From Kiritimatiellota bacterium (GTDB lineage: Bacteria; Verrucomicrobiota; Lentisphaeria; Oligosphaerales; JAADHN01): a DNA stretch of 64,000 nt. The position numbers were made by a program, and so were the translations under genes. Position 1 is the stretch's first letter, and every line of letters starts with the position of its first letter. This document shows positions 36,032 through 45,909 of this stretch, piece by piece. Location: contig JAADHN010000089.1 of assembly GCA_013151865.1 (NCBI GenBank), positions 1-64,000 of the forward strand. The letters are read 5' to 3'. A model generated the notes under the pieces. That model searched no databases and was not told the DNA's origin. It saw nothing but the letters and a program-made list of their open reading frames with translations.

Positions 36032-37033
36032 ATGGGACACGGACTTCACATTGCCATTGCCGGCGCCACGGGGGCCGTGGGCGTAGAAATGCTGGCCACT
36101 TTGGAAAAACGCAACTTTCCGGTACGCTCGCTCCGGCTGTTGGCCTCCAGCCGGTCCGTCGGACGCGAATTGGTTTTTCGAGGCGAGAAGCTCCGGGTCG
36201 AGGAATTGAGGCACGATTCCTTCGACGGGGTGGAACTCGCTCTGTTCAGCGCAGGTGCGGCGCGTTCCCGCGAATTTGCGGGAACGGCCGTGCGTGCCGG
36301 GGCCGTGGTCGTCGACAACTCGAGTGCCTTCCGGATGGATCCCGCAGTCCCGTTGGTGGTGCCGGAGATCAATCCCGGGGACGCGAACAAACACCGCGGC
36401 ACGATTGCCAATCCGAATTGCACAACGATCATCATGTTGGTGGCGCTCCATCCGCTTCACCGTTTGTCTCCCATTACCCGCATCACGGTCAGCACGTATC
36501 AAAGTGCCAGCGGAGCCGGGGCGAAAGCCATGACCGAACTCGAGAAGCAGACCGCCGAAGTACTCTCCGGGCGCGAGGCCGTTCCGCAGGTCCTGCCGCA
36601 TCCCATCGCCTTCAATCTCTTCAGTCACAACAGTCGCATCGGCCCCAACGGCTACTGCGAGGAAGAGATGAAAATGGTGAACGAGACGCGCAAGATCCTC
36701 CACAATGACCGGGTTCGGATCAGTGCCACGTGTGTGCGTGTCCCGGTGTTGCGCGCTCACGCCGAGGCCATTACCGTCGAGCAAGAGCGAAAAGTCTCCG
36801 TTGAGGAAGCCCGGGCCGCCCTCGAGGACGCTCCCGGGGTCCGGCTGGTCGACGACCGCGAGCATAATACGTTTCCCATGCCTATCGATGCCACCGGACA
36901 GGACGAGGTGCTGGTCGGCAGGCTTCGCGACGATCTGACCAGCGACCGAGGGTTAGCCCTGTTTGTATGCGGGGATCAGCTGCTGAAGGGCGCTGCCCTC
37001 AATGCGGTACAGATAGCCGAATTGCTCGTTTGA
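36032..37033 (+). CDS. asd: Aspartate-semialdehyde dehydrogenase
   Basis: Asd reduces aspartyl-phosphate to aspartate semialdehyde, feeding lysine, threonine, methionine and diaminopimelate synthesis. The 333-residue protein starts with HIAIAGATGAVGVEML (NADP site). It has the active Cys in IANPNCTT, the SGAGAKAMTELE segment and the late GCDQLLKG-type region (VCGDQLLKGAALNAVQIAELL). All standard parts are present. The ribosome site is weak. It follows leuB by 138 bases and overlaps nothing. Confidence 0.95.
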   Translation: MGHGLHIAIAGATGAVGVEMLATLEKRNFPVRSLRLLASSRSVGRELVFRGEKLRVEELRHDSFDGVELALFSAGAARSREFAGTAVRAGAVVVDNSSAFRMDPAVPLVVPEINPGDANKHRGTIANPNCTTIIMLVALHPLHRLSPITRITVSTYQSASGAGAKAMTELEKQTAEVLSGREAVPQVLPHPIAFNLFSHNSRIGPNGYCEEEMKMVNETRKILHNDRVRISATCVRVPVLRAHAEAITVEQERKVSVEEARAALEDAPGVRLVDDREHNTFPMPIDATGQDEVLVGRLRDDLTSDRGLALFVCGDQLLKGAALNAVQIAELLV

Positions 37034-37137
37034 CCGAGTGGGCGTTTGCGGCGCAGGGGCGGTCCGACGGTTCGCTTGGTTTGCGAAGCCTCGACGGGCG
37101 CGGGCGACACTGCAACGGTGAGGCCCGGGGGTCTGCG

Positions 37138-37881
37138 GTGAGAGCGATCCTTCTAAACATCGGGAACACCCACACACAGTTGGCGATGTGGCGAGGAGGC
37201 GGTCCGGAGCAGGTCGAGTCCGTCGCCACACGGGTCTTCGTCGAAACGTTTCGCTCAATCCCTGCCCTCGCCTCTTTCCCGGAACTGCCGATTCTGGCCG
37301 CGTGCGTCGTGCCGACTGCGGCCACTGCTTTGCGGGAGGCGTGGCCCGAGCGCGACTGCCGGTTTCTGAAGGCCGAGATGGCCCCGTTTCCTGATTTCAG
37401 CCGCGTCGACACCGCTGTTTTGGGCGCGGACCGGACGGCGAACGCGGTGGGGGCCCTGTGCGTCATGGGGCCGCCGGTGATCGTCCTCGACGCGGGAACG
37501 GCGACCACAACCGAAGTCATCGATGCTCGAGGGCTTTTTCTCGGGGGCGCGATTGCTCCGGGCCGGCGCATGTTGCGGAAAGCGCTCCATCTGGGTACAG
37601 GCCAGCTCCCCGATGTCCCGCTTGGAGCGGATCTCCCAGGGGCGGTGGGCACCGACACTGAGGGCGCGATTCGAGCTGGAACAGACCTGGGGTTCATCGG
37701 CATGGTCGACTGCCTGCTCGCAACCACACGACGGGAACTCGGCGTGCCGGAATGTCCCGTTCTGGTCACGGGGGGAGACCGCCGGTTCTGCGTGCGGCAT
37801 ATCCCGGGACTGACCCTCGCGCCGGCTCACCTCACACTCACGGGGTTGGCTCGAGTCGCACACGAAGTACTGCGGAACTGA
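37138..37881 (+). CDS. coaX: Type III pantothenate kinase
   Basis: CoaX phosphorylates pantothenate, the first step of coenzyme A synthesis. The 247-residue protein contains LLNIGNTHTQ (phosphate-1 motif), LGADRTANAVGA (the GADR motif) and VLDAGTATTTE (adenosine-side motif), in the correct order. The family's first motif is DxGNT, whose Asp helps bind metal; here it is Asn. A GTG start at 37138 is chosen because family similarity starts directly there. An earlier in-frame ATG would overlap asd. Activity of the Asn variant needs checking; identity of the family is clear. Confidence 0.85.
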   Translation: MRAILLNIGNTHTQLAMWRGGGPEQVESVATRVFVETFRSIPALASFPELPILAACVVPTAATALREAWPERDCRFLKAEMAPFPDFSRVDTAVLGADRTANAVGALCVMGPPVIVLDAGTATTTEVIDARGLFLGGAIAPGRRMLRKALHLGTGQLPDVPLGADLPGAVGTDTEGAIRAGTDLGFIGMVDCLLATTRRELGVPECPVLVTGGDRRFCVRHIPGLTLAPAHLTLTGLARVAHEVLRN

Positions 37882-38227
37882 AAACGGTCCGCTCGCAGCG
37901 GCGGGCCGGCATCCACCCACACGGGGCGCGCCCCGCCACCGCAAATCGACAGGACGCCCGCCCCGACGACTCTGCGCGGAGGCCGGCATCGCCGCCACTG
38001 AACAAGAGAGTCGTGTCGTCCAGAAAACGACCACCGAGCGTTGCGTACCGGTCAACGAGAAATGCACCTGAACCTTCCCGCGCGTCGGCCAAGGGATTCC
38101 GGCGGCCTGGATCGGCTCCCGTCCACCCCGCCCCAAAGGATGCAACCGCTCTTCGGTGCGTCGGTCTGAAAAGCGACGCCCTATCGGGTCGCCGCGCATA
38201 CCCGCAGTACGCAGCAGGCAGGAACAC
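37882..38227. other. Intergenic region coaX / cls
   Basis: No gene, terminator or repeat is recognised in this 346-base stretch. Open frames in both directions have biased Arg/Ala/Pro content only. A ribosome site CAGGAA lies at its end, before cls. Confidence 0.4.
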
Positions 38228-39760
38228 ATGCCCCCTCCTTATCCGCCAAACCCGACTTGGCTGGTCCATTCCGCGGTCATCTCCGCTTGGGGATGGTGGT
38301 CGTTAGGTACCGCCATGCATGTTTTGGCCTTCCTGATGATCTGCCTGCACTGTCTGAAAATGCGCCGCGAAGCAACCTCGGCCTTGCTGTGGATGTTTAT
38401 CGCTTGGTCGTTTCCGTTGGTCGGACCGATTCTGTACCTCTGCTTTGGAATCTATCGCGTCCCGGACAGAGGCTGGCGCAAACACCAGCGGAACCAGGAA
38501 TTCCTGGCGCACCGCCAAGCCTGGGAAGAAGAGACCCTCCCGCTGGCTTACTGGCGCGCTGTGCATGAATCCCGTGTGGCCGAGCCGGAAGACCCGTTCG
38601 CTCATGATCTCAACCACGCCATGGACACAATCCTCGATGAATACCCACTGCTCGGAGGGAACGAGGTCCGATTGCTCATTAACGGGACAGAAGCATATCC
38701 GGCCATGTTCGACGCGATCGCCGCCGCCCGTCATCACATTCATTTTCAAACTTTTATGATATGTAATGACGAGGTTGGGCGTGCGTTCCTCGAAGCATTG
38801 GCCGCCAAAGCGTCCGCGGGCGTGCGGGTACGCCTCTTGTATGACCGCTTCGGCTCGACTCATGCGGTTCTCACGGGCTTGCTGCGACGGTACCGATCCG
38901 TCCCGAATTTCGAGTTGGTCGGTTGGACACAGGCCAACCTGATCAAGCGCCAATTCCAGGTCAACCTCCGCAACCACCGGAAAATCATGGTCGTGGACGG
39001 ACGCGCGGCATTCGCCGGCGGCATCAATGTCCACCGCGAGAACACAGACACCGAAAAAGGCCCGGCCATCCGCGATTACCACTTTGCCCTGCGCGGGCCG
39101 ATCGTTCAGGAACTGCAATACTCTTTCCTCCGCGACTGGTACTTCATGACCGACGCCGACCCGGAGGCGCTGCTGCACGCCGACCATTTTCCCGAAGTGC
39201 CCCCTGTCGGCCGGGCACTCGTGCGCTTGATCAACAGCGGACCGACGTCCGAGTTGGAGACGATCGAAGACGTGTTCTTCACGTGCGTCACCTCGGCCCA
39301 ACGTCAGATTCTGGCGGTCACCCCGTATTTCGTACCCACACCTGACATCCTTCGCGCGTTTCGCACCGCGGCCCTGCGCGGGGTGGACGTTCGATTGACC
39401 GTCCCGAGAGTCAACAATCATGTGTATGCCGGCTTGGCCGGTCGGGCCCTTTACGGCGATCTTCTGGCTGCCGGGGTCCGTGTCTTCGAACGTAATCCGC
39501 CTTTCATGCACGCCAAAGCGTTGGTGGTCGACGACGTCCTGGCACTGGTCGGCACTGCCAATATCGACGTCCGCAGTCTCCGTCTGAACTATGAAACCAA
39601 CCTGGCGGTGTATGACGCCGGGCTCGTCACGGCGCTCAAACGTGCGATTCTCGATGAAATCGCTTGCAGCGTGGAATTGGACTACGGGACATGGAGCACC
39701 CGACCGCTTCGACGCAGGCTGATCGAAAACTTTTGCGCGTTGATGACCCCGATTCTCTGA
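38228..39760 (+). CDS. cls: Cardiolipin synthase-type phospholipase D
   Basis: The 510-residue membrane protein has two N-terminal spans (about 12-35 and 48-75, with FIAWSFPLVGPILYLCFG, the Cls nuclease-N opening). Two PLD phosphatidyltransferase domains carry HKD motifs: HRKIMVVDGRAAFAGGINV and HAKALVVDDVLALVGTAN. It joins phosphatidylglycerol units to form cardiolipin. Length and motifs match bacterial Cls. The ATG at 38228 follows CAGGAAC. The gene is plus-strand, like its neighbours, but separated by a long gap on both sides. Confidence 0.92.
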   Translation: MPPPYPPNPTWLVHSAVISAWGWWSLGTAMHVLAFLMICLHCLKMRREATSALLWMFIAWSFPLVGPILYLCFGIYRVPDRGWRKHQRNQEFLAHRQAWEEETLPLAYWRAVHESRVAEPEDPFAHDLNHAMDTILDEYPLLGGNEVRLLINGTEAYPAMFDAIAAARHHIHFQTFMICNDEVGRAFLEALAAKASAGVRVRLLYDRFGSTHAVLTGLLRRYRSVPNFELVGWTQANLIKRQFQVNLRNHRKIMVVDGRAAFAGGINVHRENTDTEKGPAIRDYHFALRGPIVQELQYSFLRDWYFMTDADPEALLHADHFPEVPPVGRALVRLINSGPTSELETIEDVFFTCVTSAQRQILAVTPYFVPTPDILRAFRTAALRGVDVRLTVPRVNNHVYAGLAGRALYGDLLAAGVRVFERNPPFMHAKALVVDDVLALVGTANIDVRSLRLNYETNLAVYDAGLVTALKRAILDEIACSVELDYGTWSTRPLRRRLIENFCALMTPIL

Positions 39761-40050
39761 CCGGAGGCGTGGCGCGATTTCGGATTGCCGCCGGGACAGT
39801 TCAAGTGCCTGTTCGGTGGTTCCAATGACAAAACCCTTCCGGCGGATTTGATTTTTCCGCGCTTGATTCAATGGTATTCACCGATGGGCGGTGACGGTTG
39901 CCCGAGGGGGTTGAGGGTCAGCGCGCATCGGTTTCGGTTTTGACACAACGAACCGCACGAATGCGGACCGATCGCCGGGGACGGGCGGACACGCTTCGAG
40001 TCCAGCCAACCTCACGCTCCAGGCAGGTGGGAACGTAGGAGGTCCTTCCG

Positions 40051-41355
40051 ATGAGAGAAGATCTGTTTCTCAAAGACTATGTGGATCGCAAGAGCTTGGA
40101 GCGTGTTCAGCTCCAGCGTTTGCGGGAGACGCTGGAACGCGTCTACGAGCGTGTTCCTTTCTACAAAAGGTCGTTCGACGCGCACGGAGTGACGCCGTCC
40201 GACCTCGAGAGTCTCGCCGATTTGGCCAAGTTCCCATGCACCAACAAGAACGATCTCCGGGACCACTATCCGTTCGGCCTGTTCGCCTGCCCGCGCACCC
40301 AAGTGGTGCGAGTCCATGCTTCGAGTGGGACGACAGGCAAACCCACGGTGGTGGGGTATACGGCGGACGACATCGGCATCTGGTCCGAAGTCATGGTGCG
40401 CACGTTCCAGTGTATCGGCATTCGGGCCGGAGACGTTGTCCAGAACGCCTACGGATACGGGCTGTTCACCGGAGGACTCGGCGCCCATTACGGCCTTGAG
40501 CGCCTCGGTTGCACTGTGATTCCGATGAGTGGCGGCAACACGGAAAGACAATTGATGGTCATGCGAGACTTTGGGGTGTCCGCCATCTGCTGCACGCCAT
40601 CGTATTTCCTTCACCTCGCAGAACAGGCCGAGGCCGCCGGAGTGCCGATTCAGAAAACCAGGCTGCGCAAAGGCGTGTTCGGCGCCGAACCTTGGTCGGA
40701 CTCCATGCGGAAGCGGATCGAAGAAAGCACTGGGATCAGCGCTTTCGACATCTACGGCCTTTCCGAAGTCATCGGCCCGGGCGTGGCCAGCGAGTGCGAG
40801 GCCAAGAGCGGCCTCCATATCTTCGAGGACCATTTTTATCCCGAAATCATCGACCCCGACACCGGTGAGGCCCTGCCGCCCGGCGAGCAAGGGGAACTGG
40901 TCTTTACGATGATTACCAAGGAGGCCCTGCCACTGATCCGATACCGGACGCGGGACATCACCGCGCTGCATTACGCCCAATGCGCCTGTGGGCGCACCTT
41001 GGTGCGCATGGATCGGATCTCTCATCGTACGGACGACATGCTCATTATCCGCGGGGTCAATCTCTATCCGTCTCAGATCGAATCCATTCTGCTCGAAGTC
41101 GAAGGCACCGAGCCCCACTATCAGCTCATCGTAAGCCGGGCAGGCGTCCTCGACGACCTTGAAGTGAAAGTGGAAGTCACTCCGCAAGTCTTCTCCGACG
41201 AAGTCCGGCACTTGGAGGCCTTGCGTGCCAAACTCCAGGAGAAGATCAAGTCGTTGATCGGTCTTTCCGCAAAAGTGACTTTCGTCGAACCGGGCAACAT
41301 CGAACGGAGCATGGGTAAAGCGAAACGTGTTCTCGACCTGCGCGAAAACGTGTGA
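40051..41355 (+). CDS. paaK: Phenylacetate-CoA ligase
   Basis: PaaK activates phenylacetate, or related aryl acids, with ATP and CoA. The 434-residue protein has the AMP-ligase core: [15 protein letters not shown] (P-loop-like), [31 protein letters not shown] (A5 motif), RYRTRDIT and [20 protein letters not shown] strong TAGGAGGT ribosome site lies before the ATG. The ACT protein follows 78 bases later. This ligase-ACT pair is often linked to indolepyruvate ferredoxin oxidoreductase for aromatic amino-acid breakdown in anaerobes; that oxidoreductase is not in the window. Confidence 0.93.
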   Translation: MREDLFLKDYVDRKSLERVQLQRLRETLERVYERVPFYKRSFDAHGVTPSDLESLADLAKFPCTNKNDLRDHYPFGLFACPRTQVVRVHASSGTTGKPTVVGYTADDIGIWSEVMVRTFQCIGIRAGDVVQNAYGYGLFTGGLGAHYGLERLGCTVIPMSGGNTERQLMVMRDFGVSAICCTPSYFLHLAEQAEAAGVPIQKTRLRKGVFGAEPWSDSMRKRIEESTGISAFDIYGLSEVIGPGVASECEAKSGLHIFEDHFYPEIIDPDTGEALPPGEQGELVFTMITKEALPLIRYRTRDITALHYAQCACGRTLVRMDRISHRTDDMLIIRGVNLYPSQIESILLEVEGTEPHYQLIVSRAGVLDDLEVKVEVTPQVFSDEVRHLEALRAKLQEKIKSLIGLSAKVTFVEPGNIERSMGKAKRVLDLRENV

Positions 41356-41433
41356 GTCGTCTCGAGGAACATGCACGGCAAGAGCTTCAAGGCACGCCCG
41401 GGCGAATGCCCCAACCATGGAGGGACCCATCCC

Positions 41434-41859
41434 ATGAAGATCAGACAACTGTCCATTTTCCTCGAAAACCGCGCGGGACGTTTGGCGCACGTGACCGGCG
41501 TCCTGGGAAAAGCCGGGGTCAATCTCCTGGCCCTCTCTTTGGCCGACACAACGGATTTCGGCATCTTGAGGGTCATCGTGGACGACGTCGAAACGGCAAG
41601 AAGAGTCCTCCAGGAAAACCACATCATTTGTATGGTCAACGACGTGACCGCGGTCGAGGTGGCCGATGAACCGGGGGGGCTCGCACGGATTCTCGAGCTG
41701 TTGCTCAAGAACGATGTGAATGTGGAGTATATGTACGCGTTTTCCCAACGCCAAGCCGGCCGGGCCGCCTTGGTTTTCCGGTTCGACGATCCCGATAAAG
41801 CCGTGGGCGCCCTGCAGGAAGCCGGCATCAACGTTTTTGCCCATGTGGACCTGCTTTGA
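41434..41859 (+). CDS. Tandem ACT-domain protein
   Basis: The 141-residue protein is two ACT domains in tandem. One spans about 1-68 (RQLSIFLENRAGRLAHVTGVL, then VNLLALSLADTTDFGILR). The other spans about 70-138 (VTAVEVADEPGGLARILELLL, then INVFAHVDLL). ACT domains bind amino acids. This form usually sits next to paaK and presumably senses an aromatic amino acid. GGAGGG lies before the ATG. Its stop TGA overlaps a possible TTG start of the following ABC gene. Confidence 0.88.
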   Translation: MKIRQLSIFLENRAGRLAHVTGVLGKAGVNLLALSLADTTDFGILRVIVDDVETARRVLQENHIICMVNDVTAVEVADEPGGLARILELLLKNDVNVEYMYAFSQRQAGRAALVFRFDDPDKAVGALQEAGINVFAHVDLL

Positions 41860-41909
41860 AAAGACCCCGCTCACTGCACCCCGACGACGTCGATGGCGGC
41901 TCGGACGCA

Positions 41910-42899
41910 ATGCACGCTCCGGCCCCCGAACCCAGCCTCGACGTCCAAGGACTTTCCGTGGGCTTTCAAATCGAGACGGGGACAACGGTCGAAGTTCTGA
42001 CAGACGTCAGTTTCCGCGTCTTCCCCAGTGAAATATTCGCACTCGTAGGCGAAAGCGGCTGCGGCAAGTCGGTGACCTGTCTCGCCCTCACGCGATTGTT
42101 GCCCTCTCCGCCGGCACGTCACTTGGGCGGTGCGGTCCGCGTCGGGGGACGAGATGTCTACCGCCTTGGCCCGGGCGAACTCCGCAAAGTCCGTGGGCAC
42201 GGCGTGGCTTATGTTTTTCAGGAACCGGCAACTGCACTCAACCCGGTGCGCCGCATCGGCCCTCAGATTGCCGAGGCGGTCCGCTTGCACTCAAGGCGGG
42301 GCGATCCCGTCGCCTCCAGAGTCACTGAACTCCTCCATGCAGTTGGCATACCGGAACCCGAACGCTGTGCTCGGGCCTTTCCGCACCAACTCAGTGGAGG
42401 CATGAAACAGCGCGTCGCACTGGCCATGGCCTTGGCAATGAAGCCGGGCATTTTGGTGGCCGATGAACCGACAACCGCCCTGGATGTCACCGTTCAAGCC
42501 CAGATACTCGAATTGCTGAGAAACATTCGGGACCGTAGCGGCATGGCGATCATTCTGGTCACCCATGATCTCGGGATCGTCTCAGAAACCGCGGACCGTG
42601 TCGCCGTCATGTACGCCGGCCGAATTGTGGAGATCGCGCCCGTGGACGCCCTGTTTCGCGGACCGCGACACCCGTACACGCGGGCGTTGCTCGAGGCCGT
42701 CCCGCGCTTGGACACGCCTCTGTCGGCTGGATTGACCACCATCCCCGGACGTGTCCCCACTCCCCGGGAGTATGGGGCGGGTTGCCGGTTCGCCAACCGT
42801 TGTCCGGTGGCGAAACCCACGTGCTCGAAGGTTGTGCCGCAATTGAAGGAAGTGGTCGCCGGGCATGCCTCGGCCTGTCTGGCGACCGAGGGCGCTTGA
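41910..42899 (+). CDS. Oligopeptide/dipeptide-type ABC transporter ATPase (DppD/OppD-like)
   Basis: The 329-residue ATPase has the Walker A GESGCGKSV, Q-loop YVFQEPATALNPV, signature LSGGMKQRVALAMALAM, Walker B GILVADEPTTALDV and switch THDLG. The C-terminal GCRFANRCPVAKPTC region is the oligo/dipeptide-type extension whose four Cys may bind an iron-sulfur cluster. That group drives import of peptides and sometimes nickel. No permease or binding-protein gene is adjacent, so it is an orphan subunit here. The ATG at 41910 is chosen; a TTG at 41856, overlapping the ACT stop, would add 18 residues. Confidence 0.88.
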   Translation: MHAPAPEPSLDVQGLSVGFQIETGTTVEVLTDVSFRVFPSEIFALVGESGCGKSVTCLALTRLLPSPPARHLGGAVRVGGRDVYRLGPGELRKVRGHGVAYVFQEPATALNPVRRIGPQIAEAVRLHSRRGDPVASRVTELLHAVGIPEPERCARAFPHQLSGGMKQRVALAMALAMKPGILVADEPTTALDVTVQAQILELLRNIRDRSGMAIILVTHDLGIVSETADRVAVMYAGRIVEIAPVDALFRGPRHPYTRALLEAVPRLDTPLSAGLTTIPGRVPTPREYGAGCRFANRCPVAKPTCSKVVPQLKEVVAGHASACLATEGA

Positions 42900-43111
42900 G
42901 TACCGAGCTGCAGACACGAGGTCGGGTCCGACAATCCGCCATGCTGTCTCGCAGGCATAGAATCGCCGGTCCGATCCGTCGGGACCTCAGGCGTGATCGA
43001 TACAACCACATTGCGCATTGAGTACCACCGGAAAGAGCGCTGGTTCGCTTTAACCCGGCGCACTCGGCCCTTTTCGGTTGGGGCTCTGCGGTGTCAGGAG
43101 GACACACGTCC

Positions 43112-44392
43112 ATGAAAGCACTTGTTGTCGGCGGCGGCGGACGCGAACACGCACTTGTGTGGGCGCTGGATCGGAGCCCGAGCCTCGAAGCGGTTTATTG
43201 TGCGCCCGGGAACGACGGAATGCGTCAGGCCGAATGCGTGCCGTTCGAGGGGCCCGAGCAGATCGCCGCGTTTGCTGAACAGGCCGGCGTCGACCTGACT
43301 GTCGTGGGGCCCGAGGCGCCGCTATGCGCAGGGATCGTGGACGTCTTCCGCGACCGTGGGCTCCGCATCATCGGTCCCACAGCCGCGGCAGCCCGGCTCG
43401 AGGCGAGCAAATCGTTTGCCAAAGACTTCATGCTCCGGTATGGGATACCGACCGCACGGGCCGAGGTTTTCACCGATGAAGGGCAGGCCTTGGAGTGTCT
43501 CCGACGGCGACCGGTCCCGATTGTGGTCAAAGCGGACGGACTCGCCGCCGGCAAGGGCGTCATCGTCGCCGCGACTCGTGAAGAGGCGGCATCCGCTGTT
43601 CGCGCCTGTTTTGCCGGGCGTTTCGGCGAAGCCGGGCGGAAAGTCCTGGTCGAGGACTGTTTGGTGGGAGAGGAGGCCTCGATCATCGCGCTGACCGACG
43701 GCCGCACCATCGTTCCCCTCGCCACGTCCCAAGACCACAAACGCATCGGAGACGGCGATACAGGGCCGAATACCGGAGGCATGGGAGCCTATTCGCCGAC
43801 CCCGGCTGTGCCCCCCGCGCTGATGGACCGGATTCGGAGCGACATCCTGGACCGATTCCTGGCAGGATGTTGCGCCGAAAACCTGGATTATCGCGGGGTG
43901 ATCTACGCCGGAATCATGATCACCGACAGAGGGCCGCAAGTCCTCGAATTCAATGTGCGCCTGGGCGACCCGGAAACCCAGGCCATTCTGCCGAGACTCG
44001 ACACCGATTTGGGCGTGGCACTGATTGCCGCGGCGGACCGGCGCTTGGATGAAGTCGACATCCGCTGGTCGCCCCAGCCCGCCGTATGCGTCGTCATGGC
44101 CTCGAAAGGATACCCCGGAACTTACGCCAAGGGAGAAGTGATCCAAGGGATCGAGGAGGCGGAACGCCACGGTGCTGTGGTGTTTCACGCGGGCACGCGC
44201 CGTGACGGGTCCGGACGTATCGTCACCGACGGGGGACGCGTCCTGGGGGTCACCGCCTTGGGAGACGATCTGCCGTCTGCGGTAAAGAATGTCTACCGCG
44301 CCGTGCGGTGCATCCACTGGCCGGGCGCCTTTTATCGCCGCGATATCGCCGCAAAAGCCCTGCGGCGCTTGTCGGGCGCCGATCCGTCCTGA
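43112..44392 (+). CDS. purD: Phosphoribosylamine-glycine ligase
   Basis: PurD joins phosphoribosylamine and glycine with ATP in the second step of purine synthesis. The 426-residue protein starts MKALVVGGGGREHALVWAL and has IIGPTAAAARLEASKSFAKDFM, the ATP-grasp lid IVVKADGLAAGKGVIVA, DHKRIGDGDTGPNTGGMGAY and VLEFNVRLGDPETQ. All are canonical. CAGGAGG precedes the ATG. Length is normal. It lies alone, between an ABC ATPase and an FHA gene. Confidence 0.97.
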   Translation: MKALVVGGGGREHALVWALDRSPSLEAVYCAPGNDGMRQAECVPFEGPEQIAAFAEQAGVDLTVVGPEAPLCAGIVDVFRDRGLRIIGPTAAAARLEASKSFAKDFMLRYGIPTARAEVFTDEGQALECLRRRPVPIVVKADGLAAGKGVIVAATREEAASAVRACFAGRFGEAGRKVLVEDCLVGEEASIIALTDGRTIVPLATSQDHKRIGDGDTGPNTGGMGAYSPTPAVPPALMDRIRSDILDRFLAGCCAENLDYRGVIYAGIMITDRGPQVLEFNVRLGDPETQAILPRLDTDLGVALIAAADRRLDEVDIRWSPQPAVCVVMASKGYPGTYAKGEVIQGIEEAERHGAVVFHAGTRRDGSGRIVTDGGRVLGVTALGDDLPSAVKNVYRAVRCIHWPGAFYRRDIAAKALRRLSGADPS

Positions 44393-44701
44393 TGCACTTG
44401 GCCCAAGGCAGCGGAAAACAGCTTGCCCGCGGCATCTGTCCGGAGCCGGCCGCGGATGTGGCAGGGGACAAACACGAGGCGGGCAACAAGCGGTGGGTTC
44501 TGTGAGGCAAGTGGTCGTGACGGTCGCCGCCAGGCGGGTCGTCCCGCACGCGCGACCGCTTCCCGGGGACTGAAGGTCTCCGCCGTCACTGATCCGTTAT
44601 CGAAGCGGACGGGCACGACTTGTGCCGAAGCAAACCACGTGCTAAAGTTTCTCATAGGAGCGCGTGAGAATGGGTCGTCGAACTGGGAGGCGAGTCCACG
44701 C
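44393..44701. other. Intergenic region purD / FHA gene
   Basis: No gene is supportable in these 309 bases. An open frame continues into the FHA gene but has no domain or ribosome site. The FHA promoter should lie here. Confidence 0.4.
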
Positions 44702-45193
44702 ATGGCTAAACTGGTTTGCATTGCCGGCATGAACAAGGGCGACGAGTTTCCCTTGCCCGAAGGGACCACGACCATTGGGCGGGACCGAACTTGCGACATC
44801 ATCCTCTACGACAAGAAATGTTCGCGCGTCCACTGCCAGGTGCATTGCAAAGGAAAGTTCTACACGGTCGAGGACTTGAACAGCCGAAACGGTACCTTTC
44901 TGAATCGAAAGAGGATCACCAAACGAAGAAACCTCCAGGAAGGCGACCGGATCCATCTTGGAAGCACCACGCTCGAATTGAGCGAAAAACCTATCGGGGA
45001 TTTGCTTGACCAAACGGCGGCCGAGGTCGCCGCCGAACTGGCGGACCAGGAATTCGGCAAGGTTTTCAAGAACGCCACCGTGGAAGCTGTTCGCTCGCAC
45101 GTCGAAAGCAAGAAGACCGCGAAATCCGGCGGTCTTTTCGCTTTTCTACGTCGGAAATCCGGCGGGAAAAAGAACGCGGCCGACCGCGATTGA
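44702..45193 (+). CDS. FHA-domain protein
   Basis: The 163-residue protein has an FHA domain at about 2-98 with TTIGRDRTCDIILYD, CSRVHCQVH and VEDLNSRNGTFLNRKRI, the conserved phosphothreonine-binding loops. The rest is a helical, charged tail (LDQTAAEVAAELADQEFGKVF, then KKTAKSGGLFAFLRRKSGGKK) that might touch membrane or nucleic acid. It probably reads Thr phosphorylation made by a Ser/Thr kinase, such as the one at 15-18 kb, though no direct link is shown. The ATG is preceded by GGGAGG at a rather long spacing of 11 bases. Confidence 0.85.
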   Translation: MAKLVCIAGMNKGDEFPLPEGTTTIGRDRTCDIILYDKKCSRVHCQVHCKGKFYTVEDLNSRNGTFLNRKRITKRRNLQEGDRIHLGSTTLELSEKPIGDLLDQTAAEVAAELADQEFGKVFKNATVEAVRSHVESKKTAKSGGLFAFLRRKSGGKKNAADRD

Positions 45194-45909
45194 AGAGGAC
45201 TTCGCCGTCGCCTGCGCCCACTCGAGGCAAGGGGCGTCCGCAGCAGGCGCCGAACAGCGACCGGCAGGCGGAATTCGACCCCCGTGTGGTGTTCGGGCAC
45301 TATCTTCGTTCGCTCCTTCTCGGGCAGCGCGGCACGCAACCTCCGGAATCGAAGCGGCCCCCGGAAAAGACGTTGGCGGTGCGCCATGGGGGACATTGCC
45401 GCAAGTCCGAGCGGAACCCACCTTTCCAGAGGCGCGAACCGGATTGCCGCTCCGGCAACAACGTCGCAGGGCAGAGAGAGGTCGAGCGCCGCGGCTTCCA
45501 GCCGCCGACCCGCGAGGGCGACAATCCGCCCGGGGCCGAGGTGATTAACGGGACCTTTGCATCATCGACAGGTTGCGATTCGTCACCGCGGTGTCATAGT
45601 ATCCACGTTGTTACAGAGGCGTGAGTGAGCGACAGAAGCGAAGGCGCAAAGCAGTTGCGGGGTTTTCCGGAACAGTTTTGGTTTACGTACGGCCGGGCGG
45701 GATGGCACGACCTCCCGTCTTCCGGGTAGCCGCTGTTCCCGGCAGACGAATAGAAGCCGTGTTCTCCCGACAGGAGGCACGGCTTTCTTGTTGCGAATTA
45801 CCCCGGTGGGGCCCGGATGCAGGCGAACGTGCCGACTCCGTGCCATCGCATGCACGGTTTCCGAGGTGCACGGCAATTCGGGCGAACTGCGATAACGGGA
45901 CAGTCCATC
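45194..45909. other. Long intergenic region with a leader-like hairpin before aroF
   Basis: This 716-base gap carries no gene I can support. A frame beginning TTG at 45190, overlapping the FHA stop, lacks a domain and is Arg/Pro-rich. A hairpin lies at 45754-45785: outer AAGCCGTG with CACGGCTT, inner CTCC with GGAG. It is followed by TCTTG, about 125 bases before the DAHP synthase start. It could be an attenuator or a weak terminator. Confidence 0.45.

Noticed and set aside
45190-45624. Open frame overlapping the FHA stop
   Set aside because: Arg/Pro-rich, no ribosome site beyond the FHA end and no family; probably chance in GC-rich DNA.
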